DNA of 42,527 nt from Sphaerisporangium fuscum (GCF_018531465.1 NZ_JAHDTF010000055.1:1-42527), one strand, 5' to 3'; positions 30,720-39,833 are shown, counted from the stretch's first letter. Numbers and translations: made by a program. The notes: generated by a model not told the origin, from the letters alone.

Positions 30720-32438
30720 ATGACCAGCCCCAGTCCCCTTCTGGCCATCCGCAACCTGTCGGTGACGTTCCGCGCCGGCGGCCGGGACGTCGCCGCCGTC
30801 AAAGACGTCTCGCTGGACATCCTGCCCGGCCAGACCGTGGCCGTCGTCGGCGAATCCGGCTCCGGCAAATCCACCACCGCCGCCGCGGTCAACCGGCTCC
30901 TGCCCGACAACGGCCGCATCACCGGCGGCGAGGTGCTCTTCGACGGGCGCGACCTCGTCAAGGCCCGCGAGCGGGAGATGCTCGCCATCCGGGGCGCCGG
31001 CATCGGCCTGGTCCCCCAGGACCCCATGTCCAACCTGAACCCGCTCATGCGCATCGGCGACCAGATCGCCGAAGCCCTGGAAGTGCACGGCCGCGTCACC
31101 GGCAAGCACGCCCGCGCCCGTGTGACCGAGCTGCTGGAAATGGTCGGCATCCCCGACCCCGCCCGGCGCGCCGAGCAGTACCCCCACGAGTTCTCCGGGG
31201 GCATGCGCCAGCGCGCCCTCATCGCCATGGGCCTGGCCTGCCGTCCCAAACTGCTCATCGCCGACGAACCGACCTCCGCCCTCGACGTCACCGTGCAACG
31301 GCGCATTCTCGACCAGCTCGAACGTCTCACCACCGAGATGGGCACGGCCGTCCTCCTCATCACCCACGACCTCGCCCTGGCCGCCGAACGCGCCGACACG
31401 GTCGTGGTCATGTACCGAGGCGAGATCGTCGAGACCGGCGACGCCGCCGAACTGCTCACCCGGCCGCGGCACGAATACACCCGGCGTCTGCTCGACGCCG
31501 TACCCAGCCTGACCTCCAGCACCCTGGTCGCCCCGCCCGACCCCGCCCCCTCCCCCGCCGGCGGCACCCCGGAACCGGCGACCGGCCCTGCCGGCGGCCC
31601 GATGTCCGCACGCGACCGCACCGAACCGAACCCACCCGCCACCGGCCGGGCCCTGGTCGACGTCCGGGACCTGCGGAAAGTCTTCACCCTGCGCGCCGCC
31701 CGCACCGGTGCCGCCACACGATTCACCGCCGTCGACGGCATCGCCTTCACCATCCCGCGGGGCCGCACCGTCTCCATCGTCGGCGAATCCGGCTCCGGCA
31801 AGTCCACCACGGCCAACCTGCTGCTCGGCCTGGACGACGCCACCTCCGGACACATCCTGTTCGACGGCACCGACCTGGCCTCCCTCGGCCGGCGCGAACT
31901 GTTCGCCTTCCGCCGCCGCGTCCAGCCGGTCTTCCAGAATCCCTACGCCTCACTCGATCCCCGCTACACCGTCGAGGAATCCATCACCGAGCCGCTGCGC
32001 GTGCACCGCGTCGGGACCAAGGCCGAGCGCAGGCAGATGTGCGCCCGCCTGCTCGACCAGGTGTCACTGCCTTCCACCACCGCCGGACGGCTGCCACACG
32101 AGTTGTCCGGCGGGCAACGCCAGCGCGTCGCCATCGCCAGAGCCCTCGCCCTATCCCCCGAACTCGTCGTGCTGGACGAGGCCGTCTCAGCGCTCGACGT
32201 GCTCGTCCAGGCGCAGATCCTGGAACTGCTCGCCGAACTCCAGCGGGAACTCGGCCTCAGCTACCTGTTCATCAGCCACGACCTCGCCGTCGTCCACATG
32301 ATCTCCCACCATGTTCACGTCATGCGACACGGGAAGATCGTGGAAAGCGGTACCCCCCGGCAGATCTTCGACCACCCCCAGGACCCGTACACCCGCGAAC
32401 TCCTCGCCGCCATCCCCGGCGCCCGGCGCGCCGCATGA
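30720..32438 (+). CDS. Fused double ATPase of the peptide-class ABC importer (DppD-DppF)
   Basis: A 572-residue protein from ATG 30720 (MTSPSPLLAIRNLSVTF); an in-frame GTG two codons earlier is possible. Two complete ABC modules occur. The first has Walker A GESGSGKSTT, signature EFSGGMRQR, Walker B LLIADEPTSALD, and the C-terminal oligopeptide-type extension HEYTRRLLDAVPSL. A Pro/Ala-rich linker follows (about residues 265-310). The second has GESGSGKSTT, LSGGQRQRVAIARAL, LVVLDEAVSALDV, and DPYTRELLAAIPG. It drives the two permeases upstream. Last gene of the operon, 53 bases after the amidase-like gene. The fusion of both ATPases into one chain is seen in other actinobacterial peptide importers. 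Confidence 0.92.
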   Translation: MTSPSPLLAIRNLSVTFRAGGRDVAAVKDVSLDILPGQTVAVVGESGSGKSTTAAAVNRLLPDNGRITGGEVLFDGRDLVKAREREMLAIRGAGIGLVPQDPMSNLNPLMRIGDQIAEALEVHGRVTGKHARARVTELLEMVGIPDPARRAEQYPHEFSGGMRQRALIAMGLACRPKLLIADEPTSALDVTVQRRILDQLERLTTEMGTAVLLITHDLALAAERADTVVVMYRGEIVETGDAAELLTRPRHEYTRRLLDAVPSLTSSTLVAPPDPAPSPAGGTPEPATGPAGGPMSARDRTEPNPPATGRALVDVRDLRKVFTLRAARTGAATRFTAVDGIAFTIPRGRTVSIVGESGSGKSTTANLLLGLDDATSGHILFDGTDLASLGRRELFAFRRRVQPVFQNPYASLDPRYTVEESITEPLRVHRVGTKAERRQMCARLLDQVSLPSTTAGRLPHELSGGQRQRVAIARALALSPELVVLDEAVSALDVLVQAQILELLAELQRELGLSYLFISHDLAVVHMISHHVHVMRHGKIVESGTPRQIFDHPQDPYTRELLAAIPGARRAA

Positions 32439-32585
32439 ACACCACCGCACCGAGGACCGGCCGTGCCAGTGCTCGTCACCGCCTCCGCCCCCGTCCGAGG
32501 CCGCTCGATGAAGCCCTCCACCTGCGAGTTGAGCGGGAGGTGCGTGGTTCGTCCAGGTTGATCGGTTGGGCATAGGCTAGGCGGC

Positions 32586-33329
32586 ATGGCGCTACGGCTC
32601 GTTCAGGTGAATTTCAAGGCCCGGGATGACTCGGCGCTCGGCCGGTTCTGGGCCGAGGCACTCGGCTGGGGTGTCTCCAGCGAGGGACCCGGTGTGACCA
32701 ATGTCGAACCCGTGGGCTTCGTCTGGCCGGATCCCGCCGCCGTCTGCGTCGACATCGTCACCGTCCCGGACCCGGAAACGGTGAAGTACCGTGTGCACCT
32801 CGATCTCGCGACCACCTCCGCGGCCCATCAGGCGGAGTTGGTCGAGCGCCTGAAGGGGCTCGGCGCGACCCCCGCCGATGTGGGCCAGGGCGACGTCCCG
32901 TGGACGGTTCTGGCCGACCCGGAGGGCAACGTGTTCTGCGTGCTGGAGCCCCGGGAGATCTACCGGGATACCGGGCCGATCGCCGCGGTGGTGGTCGACT
33001 GCGCCGACCCGCGGGCCATGGCCCGGTTCTGGGGCGAGGCGACGGACTGGACCGTGCACGAGGTGACCGACGATCACGCGCGGCTGCGCTCCGCCAAGGG
33101 TGTCGGGCCGTATCTCGAGTTCCTCCGCACAACGCCCGGCGTGAACACCGTATGGAACCGTGTCCATCTCGACCTGCTGCCGTACGGCGGTGACGATCAG
33201 GCGGCGGAGGTGGCCCGCTTGCAGACCCTCGGCGCGACGCTCGCCGACGTCGGCCAGGGCGACGTCTCGTGGGTCGTCCTCGCCGACCCCGAGGGCAACG
33301 AGTTCTGCGTCCTCGCCGCCCCGCGCTGA
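32586..33329 (+). CDS. Two-domain VOC (glyoxalase/bleomycin-resistance fold) protein
   Basis: A 247-residue protein made of two VOC modules, residues 1-120 and 125-247. The modules repeat the pattern RFWAEALGW / RFWGEATDW, VHLDLATTSAAHQAELVERLKGLGAT / VHLDLLPYGGDDQAAEVARLQTLGAT, and DPEGNVFCVLEP / DPEGNEFCVLAA. Each half contributes His and Glu candidates for a metal site (VHLDL, DPEGN-F). Such proteins are usually annotated as glyoxalase-like and may bind or modify small hydrophobic molecules. Stands alone, 147 bases after the ABC ATPase gene. Substrate unknown. Confidence 0.82.
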   Translation: MALRLVQVNFKARDDSALGRFWAEALGWGVSSEGPGVTNVEPVGFVWPDPAAVCVDIVTVPDPETVKYRVHLDLATTSAAHQAELVERLKGLGATPADVGQGDVPWTVLADPEGNVFCVLEPREIYRDTGPIAAVVVDCADPRAMARFWGEATDWTVHEVTDDHARLRSAKGVGPYLEFLRTTPGVNTVWNRVHLDLLPYGGDDQAAEVARLQTLGATLADVGQGDVSWVVLADPEGNEFCVLAAPR

Positions 33330-33376
33330 CGCGGAGCCTCCGCCGCCTGAGCGCGAAACGAAGATCACATACCTAG

Positions 33377-33395
33377 CGCCAATTTCTGCACTCAG
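33377..33395. repeat. Left copy of a 19-bp direct repeat
   Basis: CGCCAATTTCTGCACTCAG, identical and in the same orientation at 42279-42297, 8.9 kb away. Weaker similarity continues leftwards (TCACA and GCGAA blocks) in both copies. It lies between the VOC gene and a small hypothetical gene. Confidence 0.8.
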
Positions 33396-33473
33396 ACTCC
33401 AACTAGTCGCTATTGCAGCTGGTGGAATCTCCGATCACCTGACACGTCGCCTGCCGCCCGGCTGGGATTGCGA

Positions 33474-33827
33474 TCAGGGAGTGGAAGCCGCCTCGCGTTC
33501 GGCGAGGTACTCGTCGAGGAGGTTGAACAGGGTGTCGATGACAAGTTCTTCCTGATCGGCGGAGAGCTCCCAGTGGTCCCAGGTGGCGAGAGCGATGTGG
33601 CGCACCTGTCCTGACCAGTGGTGACTGCAGGTCTCACCACGGCGGGCGATGAGCCATTCTGTCCATCCCTGCAGGCCGGGTCCACCGTGGCGCTTGGCGT
33701 GCTGGTCATAGCCTTCAAGGAAGGCCTCCAGGCCTGCCAGTCGACCGCCGATGACGAACATCCCTGGGCGGCGTCTGATGGTGGCGAAGTACTCGCGCTC
33801 GCTCATCTGGGTCAGGGGCGTGGTCAT
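33474..33827 (-). CDS. Conserved hypothetical protein
   Basis: A 117-residue protein starting at ATG 33827. It begins MTTPLTQMSEREYFATIRRRPGMFVIGGRLAGLEAFLEGYDQHA, an opening with IR-RPGMF-GG that recurs in small actinobacterial proteins of unknown function. The rest (WTEWLIARRGETCSHHWSGQVRHIAL, ELVIDTLFNLLDEYLAE) is mostly helical, with a Cys-His-His cluster. No membrane segment. Longer upstream frames extend into the divergent recombinase gene and are not supported. It is divergent from the recombinase operon, so it may be the last chromosomal gene or a passenger. Confidence 0.65.
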   Translation of the reverse strand: MTTPLTQMSEREYFATIRRRPGMFVIGGRLAGLEAFLEGYDQHAKRHGGPGLQGWTEWLIARRGETCSHHWSGQVRHIALATWDHWELSADQEELVIDTLFNLLDEYLAEREAASTP

Positions 33828-33917
33828 GATCGATGTTCTCACCTGCGTACTTGCCAGGCGATTACTTCTGATGAAAGATTCCTTCGTTTGATGTAACCGG
33901 ACGGAGGGTGACGAAGC

Positions 33918-35063
33918 GTGAGCCGGGACGGAGCAGTACCGGGATCGGCGAGCTTGCAGCTTGTGGCTGGAACGGTGCTGCTGCGCCCGCAAGAGCAGGT
34001 GGCCGACGCCATGCTGGGCGGGTGGCGCAACCAGCAGCTGGCGCGCAACCTCGCCTTCTCCACGATCGAGGGACGGCTGAACGCGGTGAGAGCTTTCAGC
34101 CGTCATGCCGACGCTCATCCATGGGAGTGGACGCCGAAAATGGTCGACGACTGGCTCGGTGACCTGCGCGCGGTCCGTCATCTGAAGCAGTCGACCCTAC
34201 GCAATTACGCTGAGGCTATTCGGTCGTTCTGCGCCTTCATCACCGACGCGGCCTATGGGTGGGCCGCCGAATGTGAGCGCCGGTTCGGCACGCACCCCAT
34301 CCAGGTCTGCCACGAGTGGAACACCGCCACCCATCTGCAGGAGTCCGAAGCCGATCCGGCCAAGCGGGCGTTCACCCGCGAGGAACTGCAAGTTTTCTTC
34401 GACCATGCCGACGAGCAAGTCGAGCGGATCAGCGGAGCCGGCCGCAAAGGCTGGCTGCCTGCCTTCCGAGACGCCACCTTGTTCAAGACCGCCTACGCCT
34501 ACGGGCTGCGCCGGCGCGAGACGCGGATGCTCGACCTGGTCGACTTCGGCCCCAATCCTCACGCTCGCATGTTCGGCGATTTCGGGGTCTGTTACGTCCG
34601 CTTCGGCAAGGCCATGAAGGGCTCTCCACCCAAGCGCCGCAGCGTGCTGACCGTCGGCCCGCGCGACGGTGTCGGCGGCCTGGACTGGATCGTGGAGATC
34701 CTCTCCCAGTGGATCGAAGAGGTCCGCCCGGCCTTCGCCCACGCACATGGGCTCGCACTCTGGCCCTCCGAACGCAGCCTGCGCATCGGGTTCTCCCAGA
34801 TGAACACCCGCTTCGCCACCTACCGTGACGCGCTGGGACTCGATCAAGGCCTGGACTTTCATTCCTTCCGCCGCTCCTACGTCACCCACCTGATCGAGGA
34901 CGGCTGGGATCCCCGCTTCGTCCAGGAGCAGGTCGGCCATGAACACGCCTCCACCACCTCGATCTACACCTGCGTCTCCTCCGACTTCCGCACCCGCACT
35001 CTGCGCAAGGCGATGGAGAGCACGGTCGACGCGGCCCTGCGCACCGGAAGGAAGAACCGATGA
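33918..35063 (+). CDS. Tyrosine recombinase/integrase, first gene of a three-gene recombination operon
   Basis: A 381-residue protein starting at GTG 33918 with GGAGGGTGACGA upstream. The N-terminal SAM-like core-binding domain (LARNLAFSTIEGRLNAVRAFSRHADAHPWEWTPKMVDDWLGDLR) is followed by the catalytic domain with Arg near residue 196 (YGLRRRETRMLDL), HSFRR near 314 (FHSFRRSYVTHLIEDG), QVGHEH, and nucleophile Tyr near 349 (SIYTCVS). The RHRHY set is complete, so it should be active. Its stop overlaps the next start as ATGA, making an operon with an XRE protein and a zinc-ribbon protein. Confidence 0.9.
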   Translation: MSRDGAVPGSASLQLVAGTVLLRPQEQVADAMLGGWRNQQLARNLAFSTIEGRLNAVRAFSRHADAHPWEWTPKMVDDWLGDLRAVRHLKQSTLRNYAEAIRSFCAFITDAAYGWAAECERRFGTHPIQVCHEWNTATHLQESEADPAKRAFTREELQVFFDHADEQVERISGAGRKGWLPAFRDATLFKTAYAYGLRRRETRMLDLVDFGPNPHARMFGDFGVCYVRFGKAMKGSPPKRRSVLTVGPRDGVGGLDWIVEILSQWIEEVRPAFAHAHGLALWPSERSLRIGFSQMNTRFATYRDALGLDQGLDFHSFRRSYVTHLIEDGWDPRFVQEQVGHEHASTTSIYTCVSSDFRTRTLRKAMESTVDAALRTGRKNR

Positions 35064-35395
35064 AACGCCAGGTCAGCTACCAATGGCGGCTGCGCGAGGT
35101 CATGGCCGCCCACGGGATGTTCAACGCCACCGATCTCGCCCAGCCGCTGGCCGACCGAAGCATCACCCTGTCGTCGGTGCAGATCTGGCGCCTGGTCACC
35201 CAAAGCCCCGAACGCCTGTCGCTCCCGGTCCTGGCAGCACTCTGTGACATCTTCGACTGCACCCCGGCCGACCTCATCGCCACCAGAGCCGAGGACGCTA
35301 GGCCACGCCGCACCGCCACCGGTGAAGGCGGAGGCCCAGTGACCGATCTGGCGGCCATCCGGCCCAAGCGCGCCCGAATCCGGCCCCAGGAATGA
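35060..35395 (+). CDS. XRE/Cro-type helix-turn-helix protein of the recombination operon
   Basis: A 111-residue protein. A HTH_26-type DNA-binding domain (WRLREVMAAHGMFNATDLAQPLADRSITLSSVQIWRLVTQSPERLSLPVLAALCDIFDCTPADLIA) is followed by a charged tail rich in Arg and Pro. ATG 35060 and the previous TGA share ATGA, and its own stop overlaps the next ATG in the same way. It probably helps recombinase bind its sites or controls the operon; both are inferences from position. Confidence 0.85.
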   Translation: MKRQVSYQWRLREVMAAHGMFNATDLAQPLADRSITLSSVQIWRLVTQSPERLSLPVLAALCDIFDCTPADLIATRAEDARPRRTATGEGGGPVTDLAAIRPKRARIRPQE

Positions 35396-36366
35396 GCAGA
35401 TCCCGTGCACAAGAGAACTACGAGCGGTGGCACATGGGCGAGTGCGTCCGTTGCGGCCGGCGGGCGTCCAAGGCCGCCACTTGGGAAGGGCTGATCTGCC
35501 GGACCTGCTGCGAGAAGGCGGCGCGCACCTACGGCATCTGCCCCGGCTGCGGCGCCGACCGGCTGCTGCCGGGCCGCCGCGACGGCATACCGACCTGCCG
35601 GGATTGCTCAGGCATCACCCGCGACTTCCGCTGCGCTCGTTGCGGCATTGAAGCCCACCTTCTCGGCGGCCGCCTCTGCGAACGCTGCACCCTGCATGAC
35701 CGGCTCGACACACTCCTCGAGGACGGCACCGGACGCGTCAGCCCCGCACTCATCCCGCTGCATCACCTACTCACCGACATGCCGCGGGCGAAGAGCGGGC
35801 TGGCCTGGCTCAGAAGCACGAAGGTCCAGAACCTGCTGACCGCATTGGCGACCGGAGTCATGCCGCTCTGCCACCAGGCGTTCCACGAACATCCCGATTG
35901 GCGCACCGCGGCGCATCTGCGTGACCTGCTGATGTCCTGCCGTCTGCTTCCGACAGTCGACAAACACCTGCTGCACGTCGAAAGCTGGCTGCAACGGCGC
36001 CTGGCCGAACTCGCCGGTCACGAGCACCTACCGATCCTGCAGCGGTCTGCGACCTGGCACCAGCTAGCCAGACTCCGAGAACGAGCCGCCCGCCACCCGC
36101 TGACCGCGAGCACCGTTCCCCTGGCGACGCACGAGTTCAACCGAGCCCATGAATTCCTCCTCTGGCTCGCACGGCGCCAGTGCCCGCTGGACCGGTTGAG
36201 CCAAGTGGACGTCGACCTCTGGCACGCCACTCACAAACCTCACGAGCATCGTTCCCTGCGCGCGTTTCTCACCTGGGCGATACGCACCGGACGCGCGCCT
36301 CGAGCGGGTGCCACCGGAATACGGCAGAAACGGGCCTCGGGCTTGATCACCGGTCGTAGGATCTGA
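35392..36366 (+). CDS. Zinc-ribbon protein of the recombination operon, apparently truncated by the Tn3 element
   Basis: A 324-residue protein. The N-terminal 100 residues hold repeated C-x-x-C pairs (CVRCGR, CRTCC, CPGCG, CRDC, CARCG, CERC) typical of zinc ribbons. A helical region follows, ending in LLWLARRQCPLDRLSQVDVDLWHATHKPHEHRSLRAFLTWAIRTGRAPR, which resembles the core-binding part of recombinase-like proteins. From 36303 onwards the last 20 or so codons lie in the left inverted repeat of the transposon (RAGATGIRQKRASG). This suggests the original gene continued with a longer C-terminal domain that is now separated. No continuation was found at 42401. Role in recombination inferred from the operon. 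Confidence 0.68.
   Translation: MSRSRAQENYERWHMGECVRCGRRASKAATWEGLICRTCCEKAARTYGICPGCGADRLLPGRRDGIPTCRDCSGITRDFRCARCGIEAHLLGGRLCERCTLHDRLDTLLEDGTGRVSPALIPLHHLLTDMPRAKSGLAWLRSTKVQNLLTALATGVMPLCHQAFHEHPDWRTAAHLRDLLMSCRLLPTVDKHLLHVESWLQRRLAELAGHEHLPILQRSATWHQLARLRERAARHPLTASTVPLATHEFNRAHEFLLWLARRQCPLDRLSQVDVDLWHATHKPHEHRSLRAFLTWAIRTGRAPRAGATGIRQKRASGLITGRRI
36303..36343 (+). repeat. Left terminal inverted repeat of the Tn3-family element
   Basis: Begins AGCGGGTGCCACCGGAATAC. 36303-36336 is a perfect inverted copy of 42367-42400, and five of the next seven bases also match. It lies in the 3' end of the zinc-ribbon gene, 62 bases before tnpA. Confidence 0.78.
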
Positions 36367-36404
36367 TGGTTCGCGCTGATTGGTGACGGTTTCCGGGGGT
36401 TCGG

Positions 36405-39400
36405 GTGGCGTCGATCGATCGGACGGCCTATCCGAGGTTCGCGCGGGCGGTGTCTGCTCGGGAGTTGGCGGAGGTGTTCACGCCGTCGCTGGCTGAGGTG
36501 GAGTGGGCGCGTGGCAAGACGCAGGACGATCAGCATCTGCTGGCGCTGCTGGTGTGGTTGAAGGTCTACCAGCGGCTGGGATACTTCCCGAAGCTCGTAG
36601 ACGTTCCCGGGGTGGTGGCCGAGCACATCCGCGGCGTGACCGGATTGGCAGACCAAGTCGTGCTGACCGATGCCGCGGAGCGCTCGGCCAAGCGGCATCG
36701 GAGCTTCGTACGCCAGCGCATGGGCGTGGTGTACGACGCGGCCGGGGTGCGGGCGGTGGCGGCCGAGGCGATCCGCAAGGCGGTGCAGGCGAAGGACAAC
36801 CCGGCCGATTTGATCAACGTGGCGTTGGAGGAGCTGGTCCGGGCGCAGTGTGAGCTGCCCGGTTACACGACGTTGGACGAGCTGACCAAGAAGATCCGTA
36901 CCGAGGTCAATCGCGGCTTCTTCACGCTCGTGGCGGGCCGGGTTGATGCGGTCTCTCGTGCCAGGCTGGCCCGACTGCTGGTGGTCGATCCGGTCACCCG
37001 GCGCAGCGAGTACGACGGGCTGAAGGACGTGGCGCAGGCCGCGTCCCTGGGCAAGTTCAAGGCACGCCTGGCGTTCTTGCAGAACCTGGACGCGCTCGGG
37101 CCGACGGAGAAGTGGCTGGAGGCGATCCCGCCGGGGAAGATCGCGCATTTCGCGGGCGAAGCGCGGGTGACCGACGTCGCCGACCTGCGCAAGGTACTGG
37201 ATGAAGACAAGCGGCTCACCCTGATCGTCAGCCTGCTGCACACGGTACGGACCGGAGTCCGCGACGACGTGGTGACGATGTTCTGCAAGCGGATGGCCGC
37301 GATCCACAAGAAGGGCCGCGAGCAGCTGGAGACGCTGCGGGAGATGCACCGAGCCGAGTCCGAACGACTCTTGGGCGTGTTCGGCGACGTCCTGGACGGC
37401 GTCCGCGAGGCCATGGCCCCCAGGGCCGGGCAGAGCAGTGAGGATGGCGCCGACGCCGCGGCGAGCACACCGGACAGCGGCGATGACCCGGAGGCGGTGA
37501 CCGAGCGGGCGGGCCGGCTGGTGCTCAAGGCCCTCGACCAGGCCGGAGGTCTGGAGGCGCTCGCGGCCGCGCACGAGGCGGTCTCAGCCCATCACGGCAA
37601 CAACTACCTGCCGCTGCTGGACCAGCACTACCGCTCGCACCGCTCAGCGTTGTTCACCCTGGTGGAGTCGATCGACCTGGAGTCGACCAACGCCGAACGC
37701 AGCGTTCTGGACGCGGTGGAGTACGTGATGGCCCAGCGCGGCGCCCGTTCCGCCTTCGTCCCCGAACGCCTCACCGTGCAGCGGCAAAGCCTCGATGGTG
37801 CCCCGGTGACCGTGACACTGTCGGTGGCCGTCGACGCGTTCGTCTCGGCGATGTGGCGGAAGATCCTCAAGGATCCGGCCCGGCCGGGCATGCTGGTGCG
37901 CCGGCATCTGGAGGTGTGCGTGTTCTCCTACCTCGCCGCCGAGCTGCGATCAGGCGATATCGCGGTGGCCGGGTCGGACTCCTACGCCAACCTGCACGAC
38001 CAGCTCATGTCCTGGGAGGAGTGCGCGCCACTGGTCGAAGAGTTCTGCACCGAGGCCGGGCTGCCGACCGAGGCCCGCGAGCTGACCGGCCACTACAAGA
38101 AGCTCCTGGCCGACACCGCGGCGAGCGTTGACACCGGCTACCCGGGCAACACCGACCTCGTTCTGGAGGGCGGCCGGCCCGTCCTGCGCCGCCGCAAAGG
38201 TGCCGAGCGGAGCGCGGAGGCGCTCAAGCTGGAGGAGGCGGTGCATGATCGGCTGCCGCAGCGCGACCTGCTGGACATCCTCACCCGCACCGCCTACCGG
38301 CTGGGATGGCACCATCACTTCGGGCCTGCCTCCGGCTCCGACCCGAAGATCAAGGAAGCGCTCGGCCGGTATGTGCTCACGGTGTTCACCTACGGCACCC
38401 TGCTCGGTCCGGCCCAGGTCGCCGCGCACATGCGGGGCAAGGTCAGCCCGGCTGAGCTTGCCCTGGCCGCGAACAAGCACGCCACCTGCGAGAAGATCGC
38501 CAAAGCATCCACCACGGTGATCAACGCGTTCAACCAGCTCGACATCGCCTCGGTGTGGGGTGACGGCAAGACCGTGGCCGCGGACGGCTCCCAAGTCGAG
38601 ACGTGGGAGAACAACCTGCTCGCCGAGTCCCACATCCGGTACGGAGGCTACGGAGGTCTGGCGTACCGGCACATCTCGAACACCTACGTCGCCTTGTTCA
38701 GCCACTTCATACCCTGTGGGGTGTGGGAGGCGGTCTACATCATCGAGGGCCTGCTGAAGAACGCCTCGGAGATCCAGCCGGACACCATCCATGCAGACAC
38801 GCAAGGCCAGTCGTTGCCGGTCTTCGGCCTGGCCGCGCTCCTGGGGTTCGATCTGCTGCCCCGCATCCGCAACTGGCACGACCTGATCTTCTACCGGCCC
38901 GCCGCCGAGACCCGCTATGAGCACATCGACTCGCTGTTCGGCGACGAGGCGATCGACTGGCGGCTGATCGAAACTCACTGGAGCGACCTGCTGCGCACCG
39001 CGATCTCCATCCGCCAGAATCGGATCTCCTCGGTCACCCTGCTGCGCAGGCTCGGCAACAACTCCCGCAAGAACCGCCTCTACCGGGCCTTTCGAGAACT
39101 CGGCCGCGCGGTGCGCACCGTCACGCTGCTGCGCTATCTGTCGGATCCAGACCTGCGTGAGCAGATCACCCAGGTCACCAACCGCAACGAGGCCTTCCAC
39201 GGCTTCGCCGACTGGCTCATGTTCGGCGGCAAGCTGATCGGCCACAACGACCCCGACTATCACGAGAAGATCATCAAGTTCAACGAGCTGCTCGCCAACT
39301 GTGTGATCTACTCCACCGCTTGCGACATCACCGACGCTGCCAACGCCATCGCAGCCGAAGGCCGCCCCGTCGACCCTGACGACCTGGCTACCGTCTCGCC

Positions 39401-39515
39401 CTACATCACCCACGTCATCCGCCGGTTCGGCAACTGGATCCTCAACCTCACCCCGCCGGCGATGGAGCCCACTACCCACCTCGACCTCGAATCCCGCGTC
39501 CTGTTCGCTCCATGA
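36405..39515 (+). CDS. tnpA: Tn3-family transposase
   Basis: A 1036-residue protein, full length for the family. GTG 36405 is preceded by a G-rich stretch. The N-terminal DUF4158-like part (FTPSLAEVEWARGKTQDDQHLLALLVWLKVYQRLGYFP) is followed by the DDE domain: D727 (KTVAADGSQ), D798 (IHADTQGQSLPVFGLAALLGFDLLPRIRNWHDL) and E929 (TNRNEAFHGFADWLMFGGKLIGHNDP), with the late NCVIYSTACDITD block. All three catalytic residues are present and the frame is open, so it should be functional. It catalyses replicative transposition through a cointegrate, which the TnpI-like recombinase would resolve. Tn3 TnpAs often end next to an inverted repeat, but here the start is nearest. Confidence 0.95.
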   Translation: MASIDRTAYPRFARAVSARELAEVFTPSLAEVEWARGKTQDDQHLLALLVWLKVYQRLGYFPKLVDVPGVVAEHIRGVTGLADQVVLTDAAERSAKRHRSFVRQRMGVVYDAAGVRAVAAEAIRKAVQAKDNPADLINVALEELVRAQCELPGYTTLDELTKKIRTEVNRGFFTLVAGRVDAVSRARLARLLVVDPVTRRSEYDGLKDVAQAASLGKFKARLAFLQNLDALGPTEKWLEAIPPGKIAHFAGEARVTDVADLRKVLDEDKRLTLIVSLLHTVRTGVRDDVVTMFCKRMAAIHKKGREQLETLREMHRAESERLLGVFGDVLDGVREAMAPRAGQSSEDGADAAASTPDSGDDPEAVTERAGRLVLKALDQAGGLEALAAAHEAVSAHHGNNYLPLLDQHYRSHRSALFTLVESIDLESTNAERSVLDAVEYVMAQRGARSAFVPERLTVQRQSLDGAPVTVTLSVAVDAFVSAMWRKILKDPARPGMLVRRHLEVCVFSYLAAELRSGDIAVAGSDSYANLHDQLMSWEECAPLVEEFCTEAGLPTEARELTGHYKKLLADTAASVDTGYPGNTDLVLEGGRPVLRRRKGAERSAEALKLEEAVHDRLPQRDLLDILTRTAYRLGWHHHFGPASGSDPKIKEALGRYVLTVFTYGTLLGPAQVAAHMRGKVSPAELALAANKHATCEKIAKASTTVINAFNQLDIASVWGDGKTVAADGSQVETWENNLLAESHIRYGGYGGLAYRHISNTYVALFSHFIPCGVWEAVYIIEGLLKNASEIQPDTIHADTQGQSLPVFGLAALLGFDLLPRIRNWHDLIFYRPAAETRYEHIDSLFGDEAIDWRLIETHWSDLLRTAISIRQNRISSVTLLRRLGNNSRKNRLYRAFRELGRAVRTVTLLRYLSDPDLREQITQVTNRNEAFHGFADWLMFGGKLIGHNDPDYHEKIIKFNELLANCVIYSTACDITDAANAIAAEGRPVDPDDLATVSPYITHVIRRFGNWILNLTPPAMEPTTHLDLESRVLFAP

Positions 39516-39833
39516 GGTTGCGAGATAACAACTTCTTGGGCCGCTACGCCTCCCCTCGCGCTGGCATAGACATGGGTCTGCGGCCCTGCCACGAGTCGGC
39601 CGATCCTACGCTGCTGCGTGCCCGGCTCCCGGCCGCTGCTCCGGGAAGTGTGTCCGGGCAGCGCCTACGTCACTGGCGACCTGCGCCGCCAGCCCGACCC
39701 CTTCGACCCACTGCCGAACTTCAGGCCGTCGATCCGACTACCTGAATCTCAGGCGTGCAGTGAAGGGGGCCGGAGGCCGGGGGGACAGAGTCTGGATGTT
39801 CAGGTCCATCCCGCAATCCCTACGTACCGCTCG
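39516..39833. other. Gap between tnpA and the passenger pair
   Basis: 318 bases without a convincing gene. Just after the tnpA stop, GTTG CGAGATAA CAAC forms a small inverted repeat, and the minus strand read from 39555 begins GGGGAGGCG, which looks like a Tn3 end but lacks a partner in the window. A plus-strand frame from about 39618 (CPGSAYVTGDLRRQPDPFDP) is open for 78 codons but unrecognised. Confidence 0.4.

Noticed and set aside
39518..39555. Tn3 inverted repeat directly after tnpA
   Set aside because: The minus strand begins GGGGAGGCG, like a Tn3 end, but no inverted partner was found in the window. The 34-bp pair at 36303 and 42367 is a better candidate. Kept only as an alternative.
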